From assembly GCA_025999115.1 (NCBI GenBank), contig BNWW01000031.1:1-26795 (forward strand): a stretch of DNA of 26,795 bases. The letters run 5' to 3'. The position numbers and the translations under genes are program-made. Under the pieces are notes generated by a model. The model was not told where the DNA came from. It did no database searches and was given only the letters and a program-made list of their open reading frames with translations. Shown in pieces: positions 1 through 7,341 of the stretch. The stretch is from Bacteroidia bacterium (lineage in GTDB: Bacteria > Bacteroidota > Bacteroidia > Bacteroidales > Azobacteroidaceae). Numbering within the stretch: position 1 is the first letter of the stretch; the number at the start of each line of letters is the position of its first letter.

Positions 1-3000
1 GCATTGTAAGTATAATTAATAGTTCCTCCGGCATCGGTTCGCTGTGCGATTTGTCCCGAACTGTCTTTTATCGAAATGCTTTTTTGATTGTCGGGAGCGG
101 TAACCGTAGTGGTGCCTTTGCTGTATTGATATTTAGTGGTCAAGGACAAATCGGCATCGTCGTAAACGTATTTTTTCTCAATTCGCCCGAATTTGTCGTA
201 GGTGTATTGGGTGTAAACGGGAGGGTCGATGGGGCTGTATGGAGCGGTTCCCTTTATTACTTGATTAAGCGCATTGTATTCTTTGCGAGAAGTCAATGTA
301 ATACCGTCCGCGCCGGTTTGTTCCGTTGAAATTTCCCTGCCCAACCGGTCGTAATAAGCAACCGACACTTGTGTAATTTGCTCGCTGTGGGTTTGTTTGG
401 CAAAGCCGTAATAATTACTTTGAGGCTCCAGTACCCAGAAAACAGAGTGATGTAGCACTTCGCCGTTCGGTTGGCTGGTTTGAAGCAGACGGCCGAAGCC
501 GTTGTAGCGATATTCGGTGATCAATCCGTCGAAACTTGTTTCGGACAGGACATTGCCCACCGGGGAAAAGATCTTCCTTTCGGTATAATTCAAAGGATTG
601 GTTTTTTGTTCGGCAAAGCGGTAGCGCGAATCGTATTGATAGGATGTGGTTTGCTTGGGCATACCGGTGGGCGTAAGGCTTACGGATTTTATATTGCCTT
701 GTGGGTAATATTGATATTCCGAGAGTGTGGCGTGCGGTGTGCCGGCGTAATCGGTTTGGGTGGTGATGGCGCCTTGCTCGTTGTAGGTGTAGTTGGTGGT
801 GGTTGTAATAGCCTCTTGTCCGGTGCGAGTCAAAGTAGTAATGATTTGTCCGGGCAAATAGGGTGCAAGGTTAGTCGTGATTCGTTTTTTGTAATTTTTA
901 TATTCTGTTTTTTTGATTTGTACGCCTATGGTATCGACTTGCAGTGTAAGATTGCCGCTGCTGTCGTATTGGAAAGACGAAGATTTGCGCAAATCTTGCA
1001 AATAGTCAATATTTTTAGTTAAAACCGTTTGCGATTGATAACGGAACTTTTCTTGCCAAGGCATAACCTGATTGATTTGCTCCGAAACGGATACAATTTC
1101 ATTGTTGTAACTTATGGTTTGTTTTTTCGGATAAACCGCATAAAACTTGGTATCGAAGGCATATTCCGTTACGGTTTTCTGCTTAGTTCGCGTATTTTCG
1201 GCCGTTACTTTTTCAAAACCGAGAAATCCTTTGAGTTTGTGCAGTTTGCCATTTTCGTAAGTATAGTTGGTTTGTGCGCCCGAAGCGTCGGTAAACGAAG
1301 AAACTACCCGCAAGGGCGATTTCAGGTTGCGGATGGGGTCGGTAGTTGTTGTTTGGTCGTAATTGCTGTAATGTCCGTAATTGAATTTGCTGCTTTGCCC
1401 CATTCCGTTGGTAATGCCGTGTACCAGATTACGTTTGTCGGCATCGGGTTGGGTAAAGTAGTAGTAATTGGTATCGCCGTTGCCGTCGGACATGAGTAAA
1501 TCGGCGATGCCGTCGTTGTTGATGTCGGCGACGGCGCCACGTATTTTGGCCATGCGGGTATAATTGGAATAGGATTTTTCCAAAACCAAACCCTTGCCGG
1601 TATTCTTGTAAAAATACCAATTGGTTTTATCGTAATCTTTATTCTTGTTTTTAAATATTTCATCGCCTACAATCACATTGGGCAGGCCGTCGCCATTGTA
1701 ATCCAAAACATAAGCGCCGTATCGTTCATCTTCTCCGGGGCTGGAAGCATGAACCATATCGGTTTTCTTTGTTTCGGTCAGGCCATTACTCCAAATTTCC
1801 CAGTCATAGATTTTATTGTCGCGTTGATAGAGTAGATCGGTGCGGCTGTCGCCGTCGAAATCAGCAGGAAAAATATTGAAAATGTCATCTTTGTATTGTT
1901 TTCGTATTGTAATAACGGAACAAGTATCATATACCGGAGGAGTATAATTACCGGTAAGCAGCTTCAATATGTCGGCATCACTTAAATAATTTGTATTAAT
2001 GCCTTTATTGAGAGCAAGTATTTCCGGTTTTCCGTCGGCATTGAAGTCGCCCATTTGATGGTTATCTACTGTCAAAAATTCTGAATTGTATAAATTGTTT
2101 TTCGTTATTTTTCCTTCGGAATTTCCCCAATATACAAGATAGAAACCTGGTAAATGTATTGAAAGCCGTCCATTTTGTTGATAAGCCGTATGCAAAAATA
2201 CGATATCTCCATAGCCATCATGATTCAAGTCGGAAACAAACATTTCATAAGAACGCTTTCCTAAATAAGTTGATTTCGTATCTATCGACGATGTTTTTAC
2301 TAACTGACTTCCATTCCACTGATAGACTTCTATAACACCTCTGTTATTAGCAATAATCTCCGCTTTCCCATCTCCATCAATATCTCCGGTCATAATTTGA
2401 GCCACATAACCATCCTCTTTTTTACATAAAACCGTTTCGGGGCAGGAATGTGTTGTGCTGAATTTTCCGGTATTCTTATCGTATAAATAAACATTGAAAT
2501 GGCCGGTATCTTTCTCTCGCCCATCCCAGAACTCGATCAAATCGCCATATCCATCGCCATTGACGTCGGCAATGTAAAGCGGCGAATTATCGCTGTTATT
2601 CAAAGTTTTATCATACCCTTTTCCCAAATCCACCCGCTTAATTTCGCCGCCGTTTCCCCAATCAATCCGGGTGGGATTATATTGATTATTGTCTTTGTCC
2701 CGCAAAGATACGGCGCTTAAACGCATATCCCGGTCGGAATAAGTATAATTGAAATGATAATTCAACAATCTTTCGTTTTCGGAGTAAACGGTAATATCGG
2801 AAAGCAGTTTATCGTGTTTAACCAAAAAAGTATTGATATACGATTGTTTGGGATGCGTGTTGTTTGTGTAATCAAATTTGATTTTGTTTATTCCCGCGTA
2901 AATGATTTCGGATATATATTGTCCGTTATTGGTATATGTGTATTCGATGGTATTACCATGAACATCGCTAATATGGTTGAGTTTCCATGCTAAAATTCTA

Positions 3001-4169
3001 AAATCAGAAAGATTATTACCGGCATTGCTGATATGAGAATTGCCGGAACGACCGTATGTCATAATTTGTCCGTCTTGGGTAGTCAACTGAAAATAAGCAG
3101 GGCCATCACAATCTCCCAATATTTTTATCCGTGCATAATTTTCCGTTTCTGTAGCATATTCCGCTCCCGCTTTAAAATGCTCGCCCGACAATAATATCAA
3201 GCGTTGCCCATCCAAATACAGCCGGTCTTTGTCATCAAATTGCACGGCGGGCAAATCGATTTTCCCGTTTACCGCATCGAAATAAAGACTTTGTGTACCG
3301 CGCGTAATCGCCGAAAGTCCCGCAATATCCCAGCCTTGCCCCAACAATCCGCCGCCGCTCTGGCTGCTGTAAACCACCGATAGTTGCGGTTGCACACCGT
3401 TGGTTCCGGGCGGAACCTGAATGGGTATTTGATAAGTAGCTGCTCCCGTGGGCGTTACATTGGCTTCGCCGGCAATGGAGCCGACTTCGTATTGCGTATT
3501 GATTTCCGAGATACCGTATAAATCATCCAGTTCTATTAATTCGCTGCCTGCGGTAACGGCCAAAGGCGTAGCATTCGCCACCGTATAATCGCTTGCCAAA
3601 GGACAAATCGCCGTCGGATTGGCATGGATCTGTTTGCGTTGAATGGATAAGGTACGGCGGTTATTTCCGTAACCGTTATGCGCCCGCAACGGCCATTTAT
3701 CCGACGAAAACGAATAAGTATATGACATCCGGTCGACCGCAACATGATAAGGATCGTATAAAACAAGGTTTTCCCCGTCGTTCCGTAATATCAACCGCGC
3801 TTGATAGATAATTGATTGCCGTTCTTGTGTAACGGAAATCGACGGGAATAAAGTTCGTAACGAAAATCCGGGACTTAATGAGTGGCGATAAGCTATCAAA
3901 ATGCTGCCTCTGGCCGGGATAACGGTTCCGGAAGGCAATTTATAGGATTCATGGTCGTTTGCAATCATCCATCCCGAAAGATCGACGGCCGTAACTTTTG
4001 CATTAAACAATTCGATAAATTCGCCGTTGTGGGTCGCTCCTTCGTCTCTCCAATCGTCTTCTTCCAAAGGCGTATCATACAACACTTCAGAAATCACTAC
4101 CGGCGGCGCTAAAGCCCAAAGCGGACTAACACAACAAAAACAGAATAACAGGGTAAAAAACTTTTTCAT
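1..4169 (-). CDS. Lamin-tail / SpvB / FG-GAP / Rhs-repeat giant protein (3' end beyond window)
   Basis: The frame is open from the ATG at 4169 to base 3 (1389 codons) and runs off the window, so the C-terminus is unseen. Residues 1-20 are a signal peptide. About 22-165 read as a lamin-tail domain (start PPVVISEVLYD, then GEFIELFNA). About 235-300 match the SpvB/TcaC N-terminal domain (TGAATYQIPIQVPPG, GGGLLGQGWDIAGLSAI). About 530-895 carry seven FG-GAP/VCBS calcium-loop repeats, including DVNGDGYGDL, DIDGDGKAEI, DFNADGKPEI and DINNDGIADL. From about 950 to the edge lie at least nine Rhs/YD-type repeats (YDSSGNL, YNGFGRL, YDKFGRI). Known relatives are Tc-toxin B components, SpvB and Rhs shells, which enclose or deliver a C-terminal payload. 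The ATG overlaps the stop of the upstream T9SS gene (ATGA), implying translational coupling. Inference: an exported shell protein that may carry a variable tip. A large surface protein without a toxin is equally possible. Confidence 0.9.
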   Translation of the reverse strand, partial: MKKFFTLLFCFCCVSPLWALAPPVVISEVLYDTPLEEDDWRDEGATHNGEFIELFNAKVTAVDLSGWMIANDHESYKLPSGTVIPARGSILIAYRHSLSPGFSLRTLFPSISVTQERQSIIYQARLILRNDGENLVLYDPYHVAVDRMSYTYSFSSDKWPLRAHNGYGNNRRTLSIQRKQIHANPTAICPLASDYTVANATPLAVTAGSELIELDDLYGISEINTQYEVGSIAGEANVTPTGAATYQIPIQVPPGTNGVQPQLSVVYSSQSGGGLLGQGWDIAGLSAITRGTQSLYFDAVNGKIDLPAVQFDDKDRLYLDGQRLILLSGEHFKAGAEYATETENYARIKILGDCDGPAYFQLTTQDGQIMTYGRSGNSHISNAGNNLSDFRILAWKLNHISDVHGNTIEYTYTNNGQYISEIIYAGINKIKFDYTNNTHPKQSYINTFLVKHDKLLSDITVYSENERLLNYHFNYTYSDRDMRLSAVSLRDKDNNQYNPTRIDWGNGGEIKRVDLGKGYDKTLNNSDNSPLYIADVNGDGYGDLIEFWDGREKDTGHFNVYLYDKNTGKFSTTHSCPETVLCKKEDGYVAQIMTGDIDGDGKAEIIANNRGVIEVYQWNGSQLVKTSSIDTKSTYLGKRSYEMFVSDLNHDGYGDIVFLHTAYQQNGRLSIHLPGFYLVYWGNSEGKITKNNLYNSEFLTVDNHQMGDFNADGKPEILALNKGINTNYLSDADILKLLTGNYTPPVYDTCSVITIRKQYKDDIFNIFPADFDGDSRTDLLYQRDNKIYDWEIWSNGLTETKKTDMVHASSPGEDERYGAYVLDYNGDGLPNVIVGDEIFKNKNKDYDKTNWYFYKNTGKGLVLEKSYSNYTRMAKIRGAVADINNDGIADLLMSDGNGDTNYYYFTQPDADKRNLVHGITNGMGQSSKFNYGHYSNYDQTTTTDPIRNLKSPLRVVSSFTDASGAQTNYTYENGKLHKLKGFLGFEKVTAENTRTKQKTVTEYAFDTKFYAVYPKKQTISYNNEIVSVSEQINQVMPWQEKFRYQSQTVLTKNIDYLQDLRKSSSFQYDSSGNLTLQVDTIGVQIKKTEYKNYKKRITTNLAPYLPGQIITTLTRTGQEAITTTTNYTYNEQGAITTQTDYAGTPHATLSEYQYYPQGNIKSVSLTPTGMPKQTTSYQYDSRYRFAEQKTNPLNYTERKIFSPVGNVLSETSFDGLITEYRYNGFGRLLQTSQPNGEVLHHSVFWVLEPQSNYYGFAKQTHSEQITQVSVAYYDRLGREISTEQTGADGITLTSRKEYNALNQVIKGTAPYSPIDPPVYTQYTYDKFGRIEKKYVYDDADLSLTTKYQYSKGTTTVTAPDNQKSISIKDSSGQIAQRTDAGGTINYTYN

Positions 4170-4666
4170 TGCTTGATAATTTTCCAATCCTTAACTGTTT
4201 CGCCCGAACGGATGCGAAGAAAATAAACTCCTGCCGGATAGGCGCTTAAATCAAGTAAAAAATCGGTATTTGTCATATCCGTCATCTGTAAATACCGGCC
4301 GTTGGAATCGGAAACGATAATTTGAGGCGAAGTGTCGGGAAAGTCGCCGATCCATTTTATCTGCAATTGTCCATGCGTGGGATTGGGATAAATATGGATT
4401 TCGTTTGTTCCGAAAACATCAACTTCCGGTTCGATTATACCGGTGGTTTCGGCAATGCTGCCGGTTGCCGTTTCTTCTTCCGTTTCTTCGGTATGGGCGG
4501 CGCTACGCAAGGCAGAGGATGCGGGCAATACAATGGTTTTCTGTTTCACCATGCAATTGCCTGATTTATCGTATTCAAACGTAGTGTTGGCGTTTTGCGC
4601 ATACAATCCCTGCACAATAAAAAAAGCGCACAATCCGATGATTACTTTTTTGCTTTTCGTTTTCAT
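4166..4666 (-). CDS. Small T9SS type A sorting-domain protein
   Basis: This 166-residue protein has a signal peptide (1-23, ending GLYAQ). Next comes a short segment FEYDKSGNCMVKQKTIVL that resembles one Rhs/YD repeat, then an acidic Thr/Glu-rich linker (about 55-85). The C-terminal part (about 90-166) has the T9SS type A pattern: IYPNPTHGQLQI early, LSAYPAGVYFLRI later and the basic end KDWKIIKQ. Such domains send proteins through the outer membrane via the Por/T9SS machinery, where they are cleaved and often anchored. There is no obvious enzymatic domain. Both ends overlap neighbours by ATGA (4663-4666 and 4166-4169), so the three genes are probably translated together. Inference: an adaptor or accessory for the Rhs/SpvB protein downstream, which may lack its own sorting domain; its C-terminus is off the window, so this is untested. 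Confidence 0.9.
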   Translation of the reverse strand: MKTKSKKVIIGLCAFFIVQGLYAQNANTTFEYDKSGNCMVKQKTIVLPASSALRSAAHTEETEEETATGSIAETTGIIEPEVDVFGTNEIHIYPNPTHGQLQIKWIGDFPDTSPQIIVSDSNGRYLQMTDMTNTDFLLDLSAYPAGVYFLRIRSGETVKDWKIIKQ

Positions 4667-6156
4667 CTTTTTTGTGTTTTTAAGTTTTCTATATCGGCCA
4701 TCGTTTTTTTGTAACCGTTTTTATCGCTTTTTTGCTGCAATTTAGCCAAGGCGTACAAGGGTTTCAATTGTTCGCCCGTCGATAAGGGTTTTTCAATTGC
4801 GCCGTTCCGGTAAGTTTCGAGAAACATTTTGACAGGGTCGTTTACTGTTGCCGTTTTGCCACACAAAACTTTTAATAAATTGATACTTGCAGCAGCCGGA
4901 TTATTGACATTGCTCGTAAAACTCAAAGCATACAACTCCAAAAGGCTGTAAGCAAAACCGCCCTTGCCTTCAAAAGCGGACAATCCCTGCAACAACAATT
5001 TCCGGGCTTCTTCGGCTTTTTTCTCCTTGATTTTTAATTGGGCGGCAGATAAATAATAACTAACCTTATAGACAGGCGCTAACCGTTCAGGCCGGATGCC
5101 GGATAAAATGCGATTGATTTCGGTAAGGACGGAATTGCCATTGCCATGTTTAATCAAAGTCGATGCCAAGGCCAATGCGGATGCCGTCGCCGGATTTTGG
5201 CGATACAAGTAACGGTTAAATTCGATTAATTGGTTATAGGAGCGCGCTTTTTTGTAACAGCGGCGTGTTTTGCCCACCGTATCCGTATCTTTGGGATTTT
5301 CCGCCAATATCGACACGGCGTATTCTCCGATTTTATTGTTTTTGCCGCCGGCGATGCTTTTTTCCAAACCTTGTTTCCAGCAATGTTTTTTTGCTTTCCG
5401 GATAGCTTTGTTTTGTTCCTGCAATTCCTGCTCAACCGGAACGGAACGTCGTTTGCGTTTTTTGATTTTTTCGATGTTTTGTTCCGTATTTTCAGCCATC
5501 ACCGGTTTGCGAGAAGTGCGGGTCGTTGTCCATTTTTCGTCATATTGAGCCGAAACGGAACGGATTTCATTCAGTAAACTTTCCGGAATCGCATTGTTTT
5601 CTTTTTCCGCAATATTTAAAAAGTCGCGCAAATCCAGATAAAATCCTTTATCATTGGGCTTTAAACGGACGGCTTGCAGCATCATTTCGGCGGCCGGTTC
5701 CAATAAACCGGAATAATCGTATTTTTCGGAAAATGCAATTTTTGCCTGTTTATCTCCCAGATATAATTTTTTGATAATCAAACTTAAACGATGTAAAAAA
5801 TAGGGATTTCCGGGATTTTTCAATAGTCCTTCTCGGAACAATTCGGCGCGTTCCAAGATCTTTTGTTGGGCGCCCAATAATCGTCCGAAAGCATCGTAAT
5901 AGGCTATATTATCAGGAAAGGCGTAAATGATTTGTTGGTAAAGCGGAATAGCTGTTTCGTATTCTTTGGCGTAAAAATAAGTTTTTGCTTGACGGTATAA
6001 TTGTTCCGCTTCCTCTAACGACATCGCAGGCGTTGCAACATCTTCCGGAAAACCGGACATCGAAAAGGCTTTTAACGGCGATTGGGCGACAAAAAAACTT
6101 CCCAATCCCCAAAACGATAAACGAAAAAAACTCCGGCGGGATAAATCTTTCTTCAT
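4663..6156 (-). CDS. TPR-repeat protein with Tat-like signal peptide
   Basis: A 497-residue protein when started at the ATG at 6156. An in-frame ATG at 6174 would add MLVLLC but would spoil the signal peptide. The N-terminus reads MKKDLSRRSFFRLSFWGLG: the SRRSFF core plus hydrophobic stretch resembles a twin-arginine signal, with LKA as a possible cleavage site near residue 30. Residues about 45-115 hold at least one tetratricopeptide repeat (EQLYRQAKTYFYAKEYETAI, then PLYQQIIYAFPDN). The middle contains a very basic stretch (KKRKRRS, about residue 230) and the rest is helical, TPR-like. No enzymatic motif is visible. It is the first gene of the operon and its stop overlaps the T9SS gene start (ATGA). 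Inference: a periplasmic or envelope helical scaffold that helps handle the two exported proteins downstream. The Tat assignment rests on the motif only, as no tat genes are in the window. Confidence 0.85.
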   Translation of the reverse strand: MKKDLSRRSFFRLSFWGLGSFFVAQSPLKAFSMSGFPEDVATPAMSLEEAEQLYRQAKTYFYAKEYETAIPLYQQIIYAFPDNIAYYDAFGRLLGAQQKILERAELFREGLLKNPGNPYFLHRLSLIIKKLYLGDKQAKIAFSEKYDYSGLLEPAAEMMLQAVRLKPNDKGFYLDLRDFLNIAEKENNAIPESLLNEIRSVSAQYDEKWTTTRTSRKPVMAENTEQNIEKIKKRKRRSVPVEQELQEQNKAIRKAKKHCWKQGLEKSIAGGKNNKIGEYAVSILAENPKDTDTVGKTRRCYKKARSYNQLIEFNRYLYRQNPATASALALASTLIKHGNGNSVLTEINRILSGIRPERLAPVYKVSYYLSAAQLKIKEKKAEEARKLLLQGLSAFEGKGGFAYSLLELYALSFTSNVNNPAAASINLLKVLCGKTATVNDPVKMFLETYRNGAIEKPLSTGEQLKPLYALAKLQQKSDKNGYKKTMADIENLKTQKR

Positions 6157-6190
6157 ACACAAAAGGACTAACAAGATTAAAAAGAAAAAG

Positions 6191-6263
6191 GGTATTTGGC
6201 AGGACTTGAACCGTGCATCTCTCCACCTTGCGGTTGTTGCTTTGAATTAAGCTACAAATATCC
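6191..6263 (-). tRNA. tRNA-like RNA, probably degenerate tRNA
   Basis: The 73 bases read like a tRNA but do not fold as one. The 3' part has GGTTCAAGTCC (T-loop type) followed by TGCC and AAATACC. The 5' part GGATATTTG pairs with CAAATACC only if one A is bulged. The T stem closes only with one bulged C. The D arm is GCTT/AAGC with a 6-base loop lacking the conserved GG. Where the anticodon loop should be there is ACC-GCAA-GGT, a GNRA tetraloop hairpin. Restoring two T residues would give a TTGCAAG loop (anticodon GCA), so a decayed tRNA-Cys is possible. No CCA is encoded; the 3' end runs into a T-rich tract (6176-6190). The promoter at 6271-6302 places the transcript start at about its first base. 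It also lies in the 5' leader of the TPR gene. Alternatives are a structured leader or assembly indels. Confidence 0.45.
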
Positions 6264-6270
6264 TATGGCG

Positions 6271-6302
6271 CAAATATATGAGCTTATTTTTGACTTTGCA
6301 AA
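6271..6302 (-). promoter_or_regulatory. Bacteroidota promoter for tRNA-like RNA and TPR/T9SS/Rhs operon
   Basis: On the minus strand TTTG (6302-6299) is followed by exactly 20 bases and TATATTTG (6278-6271). This matches the Bacteroidota sigma-ABfr pattern TTTG-N19/20-TAnnTTTG. The expected start lies 6-8 bases further, at about 6264, immediately before the tRNA-like sequence. No other good promoter is visible before the TPR gene. Confidence 0.7.
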
Positions 6303-6325
6303 TATTTCTGACGTTTTGATATAAT

Positions 6326-7339
6326 TTAAATATTTTTAACTGACGCTAACATTCCACAAGCCGCCAAAATATCTTCCCCGCGCGAGGCTCGAATCGTGCA
6401 GGTTACGCCTTTACTGTTTAGATAGGCTTGAAAAGCAATCATTGCTTCGAGATTTGATGCCGGTAACTTGATGCCGGGAATGGCATGGTATCGAATTAAA
6501 TTTACGCGGGCGGGAATGTTTCGGATTAGTTTGTGTAGGGCGGCAGCATGTGAAATATCATCATTCAATCCGCCAAATGCGATGTATTCAAACGATACGC
6601 GCCGCTGATGAAAGAAATCGTATTGCCGGATTAAATCCAACACTTCAGTTGCCGGATAAATTTTTTCCATCGGCATCAGCGATAGACGTTCGTCCGAAAA
6701 GGGAGAGTGCAAACTGACGGCCAAATGGATTTTAGTTTCATCCAAAAAACGTTTCAAGCCGGGCAAAATTCCGATGGTGGAAACCGTGATGCGTTTGGGA
6801 CTCCATGCAAAACCGTAACCGGCTGTGAGAATTTCCAAAGCTTTGAATAATTCTTCGGTATTATCTAATGGTTCGCCCATACCCATGAAAACGATGTTGG
6901 TCAGCAAATCGCTTTCGGGAATGGAAAGGATTTGATTCAAAATTTCGCCGGCGCTCAATTGTCCCGCGAAACCTTGCTTGCCGGTCATGCAAAACAAACA
7001 ATTCATTTTGCAACCGATTTGGGATGAAACGCAAAGTGTAGCGCGCTCTTTATCGGGAATATATACGGCTTCTATGCTTTTTCCGCCGGCAACGGGAAAT
7101 AAATATTTAACCGTTCCGTCGGTGGAACGTTGTTGTTTGGCCGGTTCGGTTCGTCCTACGATATATTGTTGTTTCAATCGTTCGCGATTTGCCGCCGACA
7201 GATTGCTCATTTCGTCGATGGACACGACTTTTTTCCGGTATAGCCAATCGGCAATCTGTTTAGCAGAAAATCCCGACATACCCAAAGAGTGTGTCAGGAT
7301 TTTCAATTCGTCAAGCGGTTTTCCCAATAACGGTTCCAC
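6326..7339 (-). CDS. rlmN: 23S rRNA (A2503-C2)/tRNA (A37-C2) methyltransferase RlmN
   Basis: A 337-residue radical-SAM enzyme that methylates C2 of A2503 in 23S rRNA and of A37 in some tRNAs, in the cytoplasm. The [4Fe-4S] ligands are C110, C114 and C117 in GCKMNCLFCMTGKQGF. C103 in LCVSSQIGC and C328 in EDILAACGML match the two catalytic cysteines. FMGMGEPLDN is the conserved SAM-binding loop, and KRITVSTIGILPGL is typical of the family. Length is normal for the family. The start at 7339 lies 2 bp after the stop of the PpiD-like gene, so the two are cotranscribed. The enzyme acts early in ribosome assembly; unlike Cfr it is a housekeeping protein and does not by itself indicate resistance. 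Confidence 0.96.
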   Translation of the reverse strand: MEPLLGKPLDELKILTHSLGMSGFSAKQIADWLYRKKVVSIDEMSNLSAANRERLKQQYIVGRTEPAKQQRSTDGTVKYLFPVAGGKSIEAVYIPDKERATLCVSSQIGCKMNCLFCMTGKQGFAGQLSAGEILNQILSIPESDLLTNIVFMGMGEPLDNTEELFKALEILTAGYGFAWSPKRITVSTIGILPGLKRFLDETKIHLAVSLHSPFSDERLSLMPMEKIYPATEVLDLIRQYDFFHQRRVSFEYIAFGGLNDDISHAAALHKLIRNIPARVNLIRYHAIPGIKLPASNLEAMIAFQAYLNSKGVTCTIRASRGEDILAACGMLASVKNI

Positions 7340-7341
7340 TT

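Noticed and set aside
471..1499. Two plus-strand open frames (183 and 156 codons)
   Set aside because: Antisense to the Rhs-repeat part of the giant gene, whose own frame gives clear repeats.
1322..1663. Minus-strand 113-codon frame rich in Pro, Thr and Ile
   Set aside because: Out of frame with the giant gene, which is open here and encodes the last FG-GAP repeat and the following linker.
1495..2580. Regular spacing of Asp-rich motifs as a possible CRISPR or DNA repeat
   Set aside because: The periodicity is in the protein (FG-GAP calcium loops); the DNA of the units is not identical.
6176..6190. T-rich tract after the tRNA-like RNA as an intrinsic terminator
   Set aside because: The only preceding stem is the long-range acceptor pairing, not a compact GC-rich hairpin; a terminator is possible but not supported.
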